Assembly: GCA_035772405.1 (NCBI GenBank)
Contig: JAYKKM010000003.1
Coordinates: 202,001-266,000 of the forward strand
Direction of reading: 5' to 3'
DNA from: Chrysogorgia sp. JL179-B06
Lineage: Eukaryota > Cnidaria > Anthozoa > Scleralcyonacea > Chrysogorgiidae
Length of the DNA: 64,000 nt
The translations under genes were made by a program, and so were the position numbers. The notes below the pieces were generated by a model. That model did no database searches and was not told the origin of the DNA. It worked only from the letters and a program-made list of their open reading frames with translations. Positions within the stretch are counted from its first letter, which is position 1. Every line of letters begins with the position of its first letter. Shown here piece after piece: positions 1 through 14,900 of the stretch.

Positions 1-1667
1 ATCACCGAGTATTTTTACATCCGGGTGTGCTATTTTGCTGCCAATTTATCCAAGATGGCGGCGTTCAATTGGTTACCCGGGATTTACTGAAATGAAGATT
101 GGATGCCCCCTCTAGTTTTATTTATGATCTCTATGAGCGTGTTTAAATAAACTTTTCTATCTATCTATCCATCTATTATATCTCTATTTTATTTATCCAG
201 TCTCTTAGTAATTGACCAATCAAAGCGTGCGTAGGACGCCACTCATTTTGTATACAGGCTATCTGACAAGTTTATGTCAAAAAGTAGGATAAAAGTAGGA
301 CTAAAATTTCAGGAAAAATGACAATACCACAAAAAAAATTTAACCTCATTTTTTTCATAAAGAAAATGTACAAAAGTGGCTTCTTGAAAAATAAAATTCA
401 GAAAAATAATAATTAAATAATAATTAAATAATAATAATAATGATAATTAAGTAATTAAAATTATAAAATTCTAATAATACAAATAATAATAAAACAATTT
501 TATTGCTGCCGCAGCGAGCGAGCCTGAAGCGAGCGAGCAAGGCAGCAGACCTAAATTATGTAGTTGGGTTTTTTTCAAATATTGCTTTAGCGCATTGCAT
601 TGTGGTCGGACTTTTAGATAGACCCAACATGCAGTGCGCGGAACAATCAAGCACAATACAATGCGCTGAAAACACGTGCTTTCTTTTCATGCTTTTCCTT
701 TACAAGGACGTTTGCTCAATACTCGTGCATTTTGTGAGTTTCATCTTTTAAATACATCACATACATATATAAATCGCCTCCAATTCATACGTGAAAGCGT
801 TTGGAGTTCGTTGTGAAATATTATCCGAGTTATCGTGCGAGATTTTTGTGTTGTTTTGAATAATTTGTTAAGACGATTCATCCATAAATTTCTGTTCCAT
901 CCTCATCGTATATCAATTAGAATTTCAGTAGAACCAGTAGAAAAATAGCCTCGTGCGGGTTATGGATGAAGTATGTATTCCGAGACAATGCCCTTTAAAA
1001 CTTGTGTATACTATTTATTTGTGCGCAAACAGAAAGTCAGTTACCGGTTACCGATCAAACACTTTTTGCATTCGCTTTTACCGGCTTTTATTGTTATGGC
1101 TAGAAAGAACATCACGGTTACACAGTGAGCGTCGTATACCTTAACAAAATCCAAGCACGGGCTTTCTAAATATCTCCATTCGAAGTTAATTTCGAACATA
1201 TTCCCGTCAAGTCTCACGGAAGTGTATGGCAACGATGACTTTTGAAACATTCAGTTTCCCAGTGAGTTTGACTGAAAATTCGCATCTGTTTTGAAAATTA
1301 TATCATTTGTATTAAATCTCCCGGAAAGCAATGTAGCAATAAAACTACCGGAACTCATTACATTGTTGACGTTTTTGGACAAATTGAGAAAGATTATCTG
1401 TGTAATATTTCACGTGCTTGGGAAAAAACGCAGCCATGCTAGAAGATCCAGTGCGCTGGAAACGAACGGCAGCATTCCGTACCTTGCAGGTAACCTAGTT
1501 ATATAATAGACTGTTTTATTGATGGTTCTGCCACTAATAAAACTGATAATTACACATGTGCGATTATTTATGGTAATCACAATGTGTTGATTGTCATGTT
1601 TTAAAATGTTTGTAAAATCGCATTACACTCTTGTGCTCTATTTTTGTTGATTATATAATAAACAGAA
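1..1667. other. Left edge: intron or 3' flank of the LRP gene, no gene recognised
   Basis: AT-rich sequence with no recognisable coding region. Short open stretches exist on both strands but match nothing known. No N-P-x-Y codon pattern was found on the minus strand, so the receptor's tail is not visible here. Confidence 0.4.
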
Positions 1668-1806
1668 AAATACATGGATGCTTGGAAATATGAAATTTAT
1701 TTCTCGTGTTGATCAGGATATCTCACTCGTTCGCTGAGCTCACTCGTTCGATATCCTGGTCAACACTCGAAATAAATTTCATATTTCCGCACATCCATGT
1801 ATTATT
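1668..1806. repeat. Foldback (inverted repeat), about 60-bp arms
   Basis: The two arms, from about 1671 and ending about 1802, carry ATGAAATTTATTTC and its complement, around a centre with repeated CACTCGTTCG. It resembles the small foldback elements found elsewhere in the window. No clear target duplication was seen. Confidence 0.7.
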
Positions 1807-1895
1807 CTCTATATAAAATTCAAAAATAAAATAAAATAGTATATTATCCTGCATGCATTATCAAGACAAAAGCAAATGCACCATAACAAAAAAAA

Positions 1896-2302
1896 GTGGG
1901 AAAAGTAGAAAAAAAGTAGACAAAAGTAAGAAAAATTGGGAAAAGTAGGAAAAATTAGGAAAAGTAGACAAAAGTAGGAAAAATTAGGAAAAGTAGGGAA
2001 AATTGGGAAAAGTAGAAAAACTTAGGAAAAGTAGGAAAAATTAGGAAAAGTAGGAAACATTTGGAAAAGTAGGAAAAATTAGGAAAAGTAGGAAAAATTA
2101 GGAAAAGTAGGAAAACTTAGGAAAAGTAGGAAAAATTAGGAAAAGTAGGAAAACTTAGGAAAAGTAGGAAACATTTGGAAAAGTAGGAAAAATTAGGAAA
2201 AGTAGGAAAAATTAGGAAAAGTAGGAAAAATTAGGAAAAGTAGGAAAAATTAGGAAAAGTAGGAAAACTTAGGAAAAGTAGGAAAACTTAGGAAAAGTAG
2301 GA
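1896..2302. repeat. 19-bp minisatellite, about 20 copies
   Basis: Unit of the AGGAAAAGTAGGAAAAATT type with variants (GGAAACATT, GGAAAACTT). It ends about 55 bases into the intron after the exon 26 donor (minus strand). Confidence 0.92.
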
Positions 2303-2357
2303 TTGCTAGAAACTGCCTGTGTATATATTTAAATGAGAACAAGTTTTGTTTACTTAC

Positions 2358-2448
2358 GTTCCTCGCCATCTGCAATAGAATATTGCACAAATGGCGAAAA
2401 TGACGAGTGAACCAAATACAACAGGAATTATAATCTCCATAAGTTTGA
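2358..2448 (-). CDS. LRP1: LRP exon 26: transmembrane segment
   Basis: After a pyrimidine-rich acceptor (CTTTTAG), one frame reads [19 protein letters not shown] then [10 protein letters not shown]. This is a hydrophobic span of about 22 residues followed by basic residues, typical of a type I membrane anchor with a stop-transfer signal. Donor GTAAGT, two codon bases left over. It is the expected element after the juxtamembrane EGFs. The cytoplasmic tail exons were not found downstream. The phase clash with exon 25 lowers confidence in the exact start. Confidence 0.65.
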
Positions 2449-5400
2449 CTAAAAGAAATGCGAAACACGGAAGTATTGCAATTAGACAAGCCAAATCAAT
2501 ACTTTGCTCACGGCAACGAATAAATAAGGATTGGTAAATATTTGTACAAATGGACGTCGGTCAACTTTTCGATATTATAAACAGGTTTTGGTTTTCTGAC
2601 TCCGAGAAGTAAATATAGTTAGTTACTCGCCCGAATCTGGATCGCTGGGCGTGACTTCCGCTTCCGAGACATTTAAGGAAATTGCCTGAAGGCCGCGATT
2701 GCTCGCATTAAGTTCTTGTTGCGTGTCCATGCCGCTAGGAGCACTACACCTCGACAACGGGTTCTCTTTGTTAAAGAGTGGTTGGCCGGGGGACACTCGG
2801 ATAATTTATTGACGAGAAGTTGGTCTTCTCTTTTTAACCCTTTTATTCTTTTTATCTTAAACACGCTTCGCCTCGGCGTTGGGATAAAATAGTTAATGTA
2901 GGATAAATTTAACTCCTTCCCTGGTCTCTCCTTAATTAGCGTGTACTGGGTGAAGTAAACATTTTAGTTCCTTTTTATCTAGGATCACTGCTGGCTCGCG
3001 TCAAAAGGTTTGGGGTGAGAGTCGTACTCACAGCACGGTTAGCAACTTTGTAGCCCCCCCTGTTTAGAATATCCATTGCACGTATATTCTATTCAAAATA
3101 AAACTTACTTGTATTGGAACCTCCTGATCTGGCTTGAACATCTGGGCAATCATTTTTGATTGTGTTATCGGGACATCTTGTGCAGGAAAGAAATCAAAAG
3201 TAATTATCATAACCTCGAAGTAGTAAAAACGCTAAGTAATTTCAACTTCGTTCACCAAACGCAGCCAAAACCTGTGGCAACAATTTCTGCTCGAATACGA
3301 GGTGAAAAGCGTTTGACAAAAACATAAGAGTTTCCTGGGCAAATAGGGGTCAGTAACATTTCAGTCTATTAAGAAACTATTGCTGTATAAATTGAACTAG
3401 ACAAGGATAAGTTACAATCGAATTTACGAAGAAACTTGCGAGGCCTTTGCAGCAATTTTATGTCAAAAGGTACTGGACCTCAGTGATAATTGATTAAGAG
3501 TTTCCAGGGCAAATAGGGGTCAGTAACATTTCAGTCTATTAAGAAACTATTGCTGTATAAATTGAACTAGAGAAGGTAAAACAGGCATCCAGAAAATAGT
3601 AGATAAGTTACAATCGAATTTACGAAGAAACTTGCGAGGCCTTTGCAGCAATTTTATGTCAAAAGGTACTGGACCTCAGTGATAATTGATTAATAGTTTC
3701 CAGGGCAAATAGGGGTCAGTAACATTTCAGTCTATTAAGAAACTATTGCTGTATAAATTGAACTAGAGAAGGTAAAACAGGCATCCAGAAAATAGTAGAT
3801 AAGTTACAATCGAATTTACGAAGAAACTTGCGATGCCTTTGCAGCAATTTTATGTCAAAAGGTACTGGACCTCGGTGATAATTGATTAAGAGTTTTCTGG
3901 GCAAATAGGGGTCAGTAACATTTCAGTCTATTAAGAAACTATTGCTGTATAAATTGAACTAGACAAGGTAAAACAGGCATCCAGAAAATAGTAGATAAGT
4001 TACAATAGAATTTACGAAGAAACTTGCGAGGCCTTTGCAGCAATTTTATGTCAAAAGGTACTGGACCTCAGTGATAATTGATAACCAGAGCCTCAAGACA
4101 ATATCACTACGGAGATATTATTATATCACTACAATTTGTTTTCGTGGTGCATTGCTATCGCTGATTTCATGTATAGATTTGTTTATTTGTTGTTTGTTAA
4201 ACCAAGCTATTTATTTATAATAGTTATATTCAAGTAAGCTGTAGTGCCACTGCTGTTACTAAACTAAGCCATTGTGCTGCTATTGACACCTACCTAGAGC
4301 CAATGAGATTGCAAAAATACTGACAACTAAACGTGAAAGTGTATAAAATATGGTGTCTTCGTTGAGCTTTATAGAACAAGAATTGGCTTGAAAGCAAAAG
4401 AATCTTCACTCCGCTTGAAAGGTAAATTTTGGAATAAAATGTTGATTATGTTTATCTGAGTGTATTCTATTACTCTTGTGTACCAATGTTTTTCTGCAAT
4501 GCGTATGTACCATTGTTGTTGAGGCTTTCAAACAATGTTGACGAAAACCCAGGATCCACAATACAAGAAATTAGGAAGAGGCTATATTTACGGGCTCGTA
4601 AACCAATTCCGCCAAGGCAAGGGAGATGTTTACTTACCGACACTGGCGCTTGCCGTTCTCTATAACACACTCGCCATTGTTGCTGCAATTATAATTCGTG
4701 CATGTCAGTTCACACTTTTCTCCAACAGCAAACGTAGGACACCTAGCGAGAGCAGAAGGAATTAGTGGTTTACATGAGAGTGACAAACGTGTGAATGTTA
4801 CGTTACAAAAACTATAGTTCACGTAGGAAAGGGAGGAGAGCAAGGAGAGGGAGGGAGAAAAAGGAGGGAGAAAAGGAGGAAAGGGAGAAAAAGGAGGGTG
4901 ATAGAGAGGAAATGGAGGAAAGAGAGGAAATGGAGGAAAGAGGGCAAAGGGAGGAAATGGAGAAAGTGAGGAGGGGGAAAGAGAGGAAATGGAGGAAAGA
5001 GAGCAAAGGGGAAAGAGAGGAGAGGGGGAAAGAGAGGAGAGGGGGAAAGAGAGGAGAGGGGGAAAGAGAGGAGAGGGGGAAAGAGAGGAGAGGGGGGAAG
5101 AGAGGAGAGGGGGGAAGAGAGGAGAGGGGGAAAGAGAGGAGAGGGGAAAAGAGAGGAGAGGGGGAAAGAGAGGAGAGGGAGAAAGAGAGGAGAGGGGGAA
5201 AGAGAGGAGAGGGGGAAAGAGAGGAGAGGGGGAAAGAGAGGAGAGGGGGAAAGAGAGGAGAGGGGGAAAGAGAGGAGAGGGGGAAAGAGAGGAGAGGGGG
5301 AAAGAGAGGAGAGGGGGAAAGAGAGGAGAGGGAGAAAGAGAGAGGGGGAAAAGGGAGGAGAGGGGGGAAAGAGTGCAAATGGAAGAAAGGGAGGAAACGG

Positions 5401-8400
5401 AGAAAAAGGAGGAGAGAAAAAGGAGGAAAGGGCGAAAAGGAAGGAGGGAGAAAGATAGGAAATAGAGGAAAGGAAGGAAGAGAGGAAATGGAGGAAATAG
5501 AGCAAAAAAGGGAAATGGAGGGAAAGAAGGAAAGGGGAAAAGAGAGAAAATGGAGGAAAAGGGAAACGGTGGAAAGGGAGAAACAGAGGAAAGAGGGGAA
5601 AGAGAGGAATGAAGAAAAGGGAGCAAATGAGCAAAGAGATGAAAGATAAGAAGACAGGAAAGCGAGAAAAGAGAAGAACGAGAGGAAAGCAAAGCAACGA
5701 TCGAAAAAGGTGGTAACTTACACACATGATGGTTTTCCGTTGCGGGTCTGACAATCTCCGTGAACACAATACCCCAAACAACTTCGATCAATAACTGCAA
5801 ATAAATAATAATTCAAGTAATATTAACTGAATACCTTGATAAGGAATTTAATTGATTTGTCCATTATCGGGACTCAGGTGTGTACAAGTACATAGTTTAT
5901 CCAGTTTATCCTTAAAAATATCTTACTTGAAACACTATCCCAAACAAATGTGCATGACGAAAACTATTGCTTGGTAGACAAACCTTTTTTACAAGTTTCT
6001 TTGTCTATATTTCCATCAGGACATAGGCAGATGGGGCCGGCTATACTTGAAATACACATATGGCTACATGTGTTGGTTTTACACACTTTACCTAGAAAAA
6101 GCGATCCATTTTTTTATTAGTACATACCTGACAAAAATGACAACCAAAGAAAGATATCGTAAATAAAAGATGTCGATTGCAGGGTATATATATATACGAT
6201 TAATACATGGTAATGTCAGCGTAATATATGGTAATATCATCCAAAAATCAACTACGTTTCAGGGCACAGCCACTGATCTCGAAAGAAGACTGGATCGAGC
6301 AACTATTGTTCAGAAAATGAAGCCGGAAGTCCGCCATTACCAAGGGACCAACTGAGGATCCCATGAGGTTTTTTGTTGGATTGCTCTTACCATCGACAAA
6401 ATAAAATAATTTTACTATAAAGAGGACCAGAAGACATTTTTCAAATTACTGGGTAAAACGATTCATGGCCTACCTACAGATTAACTGCGACTTTGGTCCC
6501 TTAGTAATGGCCGCCGTTGGCGCTAATTACCCAGTGAGAGAAGTCTAATATGAGACGTCAAATTGGGTTCAAGATTTTATGCATTTAATGTTAACAAAGA
6601 AACTATATTGGCCAGACACTAAACCTATTTCGCGAGCGTCACAGTTTGATTTGCTTGCAAACTCGGAGCTTCTAATGATCTCTCGTCAATTTACATTATG
6701 TAAATATGCAAGCTTCAAAATCAGCTCATCAGACACAATAGAAAGCTCAATCCAGTCCTATTTTTGATATCAGTGGGCACAGCCCCTTCTTCAGATTTCA
6801 ACTTTACAAACAACAGGCAGAGTCTTAAATAACCTAAAGTTGAATTAATTAGCATAATAAACTAAAGGTCTCTGACATAAAGTCCCAATGCTCTATAACA
6901 GTTTAGTTTCTCTGTCCAAAATCCTTCTGTGCGACGTCAATTATTTGAACTTTCTCATTCTACAAACACAAATGTCCATCCTCATAAAAGTGAGCGTAGA
7001 AATTTTCACCACAAATTCCCCTCTTCCCCCTTTCCATACCTATTGAGTGAACTTTTGTGAATTTTAAATCTTATCCGAAAAGGTGTGATGGAACTTTCCA
7101 CATATTGCTTAGCACATACGCTACACATGATTAAATATACCACCCAAAGATTTATGGTGAAGGAAAATTTCGAGTGTTGGAATATATACATTTTAAGACC
7201 AAACCGGGACCAGTTGCGAAAAATGCAACATTAAGGCTGGAATTGAATCCGCGACCCTGCGATGCTAGTGCAGTGCTCTGACCACTGAGCTACGGAGGCC
7301 GTTGCCGAGAGCCTAGTCACGAGTTCTGTATATATGGTGGTGGTAATGCCGGGATAAGATTCTGGGTATATTACAAGTAATATTTGGCATTTCACTCGAT
7401 TAAACTACATGTTCTAAGGCGTTCTAAGGATGTTCGATCAAACTGCATGATCCACCGTATATAACTATTCTGCAATCTGATTAGTTCTGATACTAGCAAG
7501 TTATCAGCTCATATATCACTAGTAATGAGAAAACAAAAAGGCGGAATGTTTTACTAATGTAAATGAACAAGAAATCATGTATTTTCTTGATAAAACAGCA
7601 CAAAAAATACCTAAAACTACCACAAGTGTCTATATTAAAAAAAAATTATACCATTCGCTCTCGTTGAAAATGAGCTCATAGCTAACTCGGCACTTCGCGT
7701 TTTCGATATTTAAAAATAGGTCCGCGATGCGAACATGTCGGTAGCGCATAATTATAATATTTACAAAAATACGTATCCGCAATAACCCCTCACCCGCCTG
7801 TACTATCCCTAGAGTTTTATCATAACCCGCTGTGGTTTTCCCCCATCCATGGTCCACAGACCTCGTTTCGTAGTAGATTGTAAACATTATTTCGGTAAAT
7901 ATTTAGACCTCGTTTCGTAGTAGATTGTAAACAATATTTAACCGATAAATATTGAACCGATTTCAATTCTGAAAACAGATTTGGAATTACCGAGTCTAAA
8001 TACATACGGTAGTACATAACATACGTGTCTATTATGTTACGCAAATGTGCAGACCCTTCGTAAAAAGATAAGCTTTATCGTGAATTTCTGAAGAATACTT
8101 CGACCACGAAAATGCTTCGATATTATGCCTCCCATGAAGAGCGCGAGCATTCCCAACTATCGCGTGAACAGTCTGCATAGACAGGGCACAGCGCACACGA
8201 CACAACACGACTATGGACGACCTGTTCCGAGTGCCTGAGTTGCGTAATTGTAGTTTGGCAGAACTACGACAGAGATCAAGATTGCACCACAACTATATGG
8301 GCACCACAAAAATTGTATATGAGCTCATATACGACGAGAACGAATGGTATAATTGTTTTATTGTAAAAATATTCCGCCAATTTGTTTTTTCATTACAAAT

Positions 8401-8890
8401 GGAATATGAGCTGTAAATAGTTAGTATAAGAACCAATCAGATTGCAGAATATTATTATTATTATTATTTTGTCATAATCACAGTGTAAATAGACAGTGTA
8501 AATAGACACTGGAAACTCCTCCGTCGGGCAGCAACCAGCTACCTTAGATCGTGAGGGTTCTTCTGAGGATTCGGGCTGATCCCAGTAACACTGTCTTCTG
8601 AATCACATCCACTCCTATCGACACATTTATGTTTTTCAAATACCCCTTCAGGTTAACGGAGACAGTTCCTAATGCACCTATCACAATAGGCACGATATTA
8701 ACCTCGTTTAATTATTATTATTATTATTATTATGATTATTATGATTATTATGATTATTATTATGATTATTATTATCATTATTATCATCATCATTATTATC
8801 ATTATTATCATCATTATGATTATGATTATGATTATGATTATGATTATGATTATTATGATTATTATCATTATTATCATTATCATTATTATC

Positions 8891-8922
<32 letters not shown>

Positions 8923-11900
8923 CATTATAATTATAAATTTATACTACAATAAATTTGGACTTACTGAATGAGTGACGTTGTCTAGCCTTGTGAAAGATCT
9001 TTATGCCAACTTCACCCGCAGATAGACTTTCAAGCAGTATCATCGGATGCCCGTGACCAAACTTGTTCCACCTGAAAGCCACCCCTCTTCGAGTCACAAT
9101 GTACAGATAATCTTCAAACACGTCAATGGAATGAGGCTCGAGGAATTTTCCGCGAAGATGTGCCGAGGTTAGAAGGACGCGACGATCGGTACCATTCGTG
9201 AATATCGTTTCAACCTCGTTTTCTTTCATGTCACACCAAAAGAGACGGTCCATTGTGGGGTCAATGGCTAATCCGGTCGGCCAATAGAGCTTCGAGCGAA
9301 CAAGAACCTTGCGGTCACCGCCCGTTAGATTGGCGACTTCAATCTTTGGGACAAGGCCAGTATCACACCAAAACATTTTACTAAAAAAGAAGATTAAAAG
9401 GAACGTGGAGTTGTCATTTTGGGAGGTAGGAATATGAAAGATATCGGGTTTTGATGTTAGTGATGTTACAAGTATGTAATTTTTCAACACCAGATGTCGG
9501 TGTCTAAACTCAACTCAACTCAACTAAACTAAACTGAACTGAACTAAACTATAAACTAAACTAAACTATAAACTATAAACTAAACTAAACTAAACTAAAC
9601 TGAACTGAACTAAACTATAAACTAAACTAAACTAAACTATAAACTAAACTAAACTAAACTATAAACTAAACTATAAACTAAACTATAAACTAAACTATAA
9701 ACTAAACTAAACTAAACTATAAACTAAACTATAAACTAAACTAAACTAAACTATAAACTAAACTATAAACTAAACTATAAACTAAACTATAAACTAAACT
9801 ATAAACTAAACTATAAACTAAACTATAAACTAAACTATAAACTAAACTATAAACTAAACTAAACTAAACTATAAACTAAACTATAAACTAAACTATAAAC
9901 TAAACTAAACTTTAAACTAAACTATAAACTAAACAATAAACTAAACTATAAACTAAACTATAAACTAAACTATAAACTAAACTAAACTAAACTAAACTAT
10001 AAACTAAACTATAAACTAAACTAAACTAAACTAAACTAAACTATAACTAAACTATAAACTAAACTATAAACTAAACTATAAACTAAACTATAAACTAAAC
10101 TATAACTATAAACTAAACTAAACTATAAACTAAACTATAAACTAAACTATAAACTAAACTATAAACTAAACTATAAACTAAACTATAAACTAAACTAAAC
10201 TATAAACTAAACTATAAACTAAACTATAAACTAAACTAAACTATAAACTAAACTATAAACTAAACTATAAACTAAACTAAACTAAACTAAACTAAACTAT
10301 AAACTAAACTATAAACTAAACCAAACTATAAACTAAACTATAAACTAAACTAAACTATAAACTAAACTATAAACTAAACTATAAACTAAACTAAACTATA
10401 AACTAAACTAAACTATAAACTAAACTATAAACTAAACTATAAACTAAACTATAAACTAAACTATAAACTAAACTATAAACTAAACTATAAACTAAACTCT
10501 AAACTATAAACTAAACTATAAACTAAACTATAAACTAAACTATAAACTAAACTAAACTATAAACTAAACTATAAACTAAACTATAAACTAAACTATAAAC
10601 TAAACTAAACTATAAACTAAACTATAAACTAAACAATAAACTAAACTATAAACTAAACTATAAACTAAACTAAACTATAAACTAAACTAAACTGAACTAT
10701 AAACTAAACTATAAACTAAACTATAAACTAAACAATAAACTAAACTATAAACTAAAACTATAAACTAAACTATAAACTAAACTATAAACTAAACAATAAA
10801 CTAAACTATAAACTAAACTAAACTATAAACTAAACTAAACTAAACTATAAACTAAACAATAAACTAAACTATAAACTAAACTAAACTATAAACTAAACAA
10901 TAAACTAAACTATAAACTAAACTAAACTATAAACTAAACAATAAACTAAACTATAAACTAAACTATAAACTAAACTAAACTAAACTAAACTATAAACTAA
11001 ACTATAAACTAAACTAAACTAAACTATAAACTAAACTAAACTAAACTAAACTATAAACTAAACTATAAACTAAACTATAAACTAAACTAAACTAAACTAA
11101 ACTATAAACTAAACTATAAACTAAACTAAACTAAACTATAAACTAAACTATAAACTAAACTATAAACTAAACTATAACTAAACTAAACTAAACTATAAAC
11201 TAAACTATAAACTAAACTATAAACTAAACTAAACTAAACTATAAACTAAACTATAAACTAAACTATAAACTAAACAATAAACTAAACTATAAACTAAACT
11301 AAACTATAACTAAACTAAACTAAACTATAAACTAAACTATAAACTAAACAATAAACTAAACTATAAACTAAACTAAACTATAAACTAAACTAAACTAAAC
11401 TATAAACTAAACAATAAACTAAACTATAAACTAAACTAAACTATAAACTAAACAATAAACTAAACTATAAACTAAACTAAACTATAAACTAAACAATAAA
11501 CTAAACTATAAACTAAACTAAACTAAACTATAAACTAAACTATAAACTAAACAATAAATTAAACTTTAAACTAAACTAAACTAAACTATAAACTAAACTA
11601 TAAACTAAACTATAAACTAAACTAAACTAAACTATAAACTAAACTAAACTAAACTAAACTATAAACTAAACTATAAACTAAACTAAACTAAACTAAACTA
11701 TAAACTAAACTAAACTAAACTATAAACTAAACTATAAACTAAACTATAAACTAAACTATAAACTAAACTATAAACTAAACTATAAACTAAACTAAACTAA
11801 ACTATAAACTAAACTAAACTAAACTAAACTATAAACTAAACTATAAACTAAACTAAACTAAACTATAAACTAAACTATAAACTAAACTATAAACTAAACT

Positions 11901-14900
11901 ATAAACTAAACTATAAACTAAACTATAAACTAAACTAAACTAAACTAAACTAAACTAAACTATAAACTAAACTATAAACTAAACTATAAACTAAACTATA
12001 AACTAAACTATAAACTAAACTAAACTAAACTAAACTATAAACTAAACTATAAACTAAACTATAAACTAAACTATAAACTAAACTATAAACTAAACTAAAC
12101 TAAACTAAACTAAACTATAAACTAAACTATAAACTAAACTATAAACTAAACTATAAACTAAACTATAAACTAAACTAAACTAAACTAAACTATAAACTAA
12201 ACTATAAACTAAACTATAAACTAAACTATAAACTAAACTATAAACTAAACTATTTAAACTAAACTATAAACTAAACTATAAACTAAACTATAAACTAAAC
12301 TATAAACTAAACTATAAACTATAAACTAAACTATAAACTAAACTATAAACTATAAACTAAACTATAAACTAAACTATAAACTAAACTATAAACTAAACTA
12401 TAAACTATAAACTAAACTATAAACTAAACTATTTAAACTAAACTATTTAAACTAAACTATTTAAACTAAACTATAAACTAAACTATAAACTAAACTATAA
12501 ACTAAACTATAAACTAAACTATAAACTAAACTATAAACTAAACTATAAACTAAACTATTTAAACTAAACTATTTAAACTAAACTATAAACTATAAACTAA
12601 ACTATAAACTAAACTATAAACTAAACTATAAACTAAACTATAAACTAAACTATAAACTAAACTATTTAAACTAAACTATAAACTAAACTATTTAAACTAA
12701 ACTATTTAAACTAAACTATAAACTAAACTATAAACTAAACTATAAACTATAAACTAAACTATAAACTAAACTATAAACTAAACTATAAACTAAACTATAA
12801 ACTAAACTATAAACTAAACTATAAACTAAACTATTTAAACTAAACTATTTAAACTAAACTATTTAAACTAAACTATTTAAACTAAACTATAAACTAAACT
12901 ATTTAAACTAAACTATTTAAACTAAACTATTTAAACTAAACTATTTAAACTAAACTATTTAAACTAAACTATACTAATAAACTATAAACTAAACTATAAA
13001 CTAAACTATGAACTAAACTATAAACTAAACTATAAACTAAACTATTCAAACTAAACTATTTAAACTAAACTATTTAAACTAAACTATAAACTAAACTATA
13101 AACTAAACTATAAACTAAACAATAAACTAAACTATAAACTAAACTAAACTAAACTATAAACTAAACTATAAACTAAACAATAAATTAAACTTTAAACTAA
13201 ACTAAACTATAAACTAAACTATAAACTAAACTATAAACTAAACTAAACTAAACTATAAACTAAACTAAACTAAACTATAAACTAAACTATAAAACTAAAC
13301 TAAACTAAACTAAACTATAAACTAAACTATAAACTAAACTATAAACTAAACTATAAACTAAACTATAAACTAAACTATAAACTAAACTAAACTAAACTAT
13401 AAACTAAACTATAAACTAAACTAAACTAAACTAAACTATAAACTAAACTATAAACTAAACTAAACTAAACTATAAACTAAACTATAAACTAAACTATAAA
13501 CTAAACTATAAACTAAACTAAACTAAACTATAAACTAAACTATAAACTAAACTAAACTAAACTAAACTATAAACTAAACTATAAACTAAACTATAAACTA
13601 AACTAAACTAAACTAAACTATAAACTAAACTATAAACTAAACTAAACTAAACTAAACTATAAACTAAACTATAAACTAAACTATAAACTAAACTATAAAC
13701 TAAACTATAAACTAAACTATAAACTAAACTAAACTAAACTAAACTATAAACTAAACTATAAACTAAACTATAAACTAAACTAAACTAAACTAAACTATAA
13801 ACTAAACTATAAACTAAAAACTAAACTATAAACTAAACTATAAACTAAACTATTTAAACTAAACTATAAACTAAACTATAAACTAAACTATAAACTAAAC
13901 TATAAACTAAACTATAAACTAAACTATAAACTATAAACTAAACTATAAACTAAACTATAAACTATAAACTAAACTATAAACTAAACTATAAACTAAACTA
14001 TAAACTAAACTATAAACTATAAACTAAACTATAAACTAAACTATTTAAACTAAACTATTTAAACTAAACTATTTAAACTAAACTATAAACTAAACTATAA
14101 ACTAAACTATAAACTAAACTATAAACTAAACTATAAACTAAACTATTTAAACTAAACTATTTAAACTAAACTATAAACTATAAACTAAACTATAAACTAA
14201 ACTATAAACTAAACTATAAACTAAACTATAAACTAAACTATAAACTAAACTATTTAAACTAAACTATAAACTAAACTATTTAAACTAAACTATTTAAACT
14301 AAACTATAAACTAAACTATAAACTAAACTATAAACTATAAACTAAACTATAAACTAAACTATAAACTAAACTATAAACTAAACTATAAACTAAACTATAA
14401 ACTAAACTATAAACTAAACTATTTAAACTAAACTATTTAAACTAAACTATTTAAACTAAACTATTTAAACTAAACTATAAACTAAACTATTTAAACTAAA
14501 CTATTTAAACTAAACTATTTAAACTAAACTATTTAAACTAAACTATTTAAACTAAACTATACTATAAACTAAACTATAAACTAAACTATGAACTAAACTA
14601 TAAACTAAACTATAAACTAAACTATTTAAACTAAACTATTTAAACTAAACTATAAACTAAACTATAAACTAAACTATAAACTAAACTATAAACTAAACTA
14701 TAAACTAAACTATAAACTATAAACTATAAACTAAACTATAAACTATAAACTAAACTAAAAACTAAACTATAAACTAAACTATAAACTATAAACTAAACTA
14801 AAAAGTAAACTAAAAAGTAAACTAAAAAGTAAACTAAAAACTAAACTATAAACTAAACTAAACTACACTAAACTAAACTAAACTAAACTAAACCTAAACT

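Noticed and set aside
1041..1250. Minus-strand frame as the cytoplasmic tail of the receptor
   Set aside because: It has no NPxY motif, a stop lies directly before its ATG, and no acceptor gives the phase required by exon 26.
4634..5800. Open frames of 150-390 codons on both strands over the purine tract, with Ser/Pro/Leu or Arg/Glu/Gly repeats
   Set aside because: They arise because a 15-bp purine repeat has no stops in several frames. Only the small exons 23 and 24 at the edges are real.
8629..8971. Tyr-rich and Ile-rich open frames
   Set aside because: Produced by the ATT/GATTAT microsatellite.
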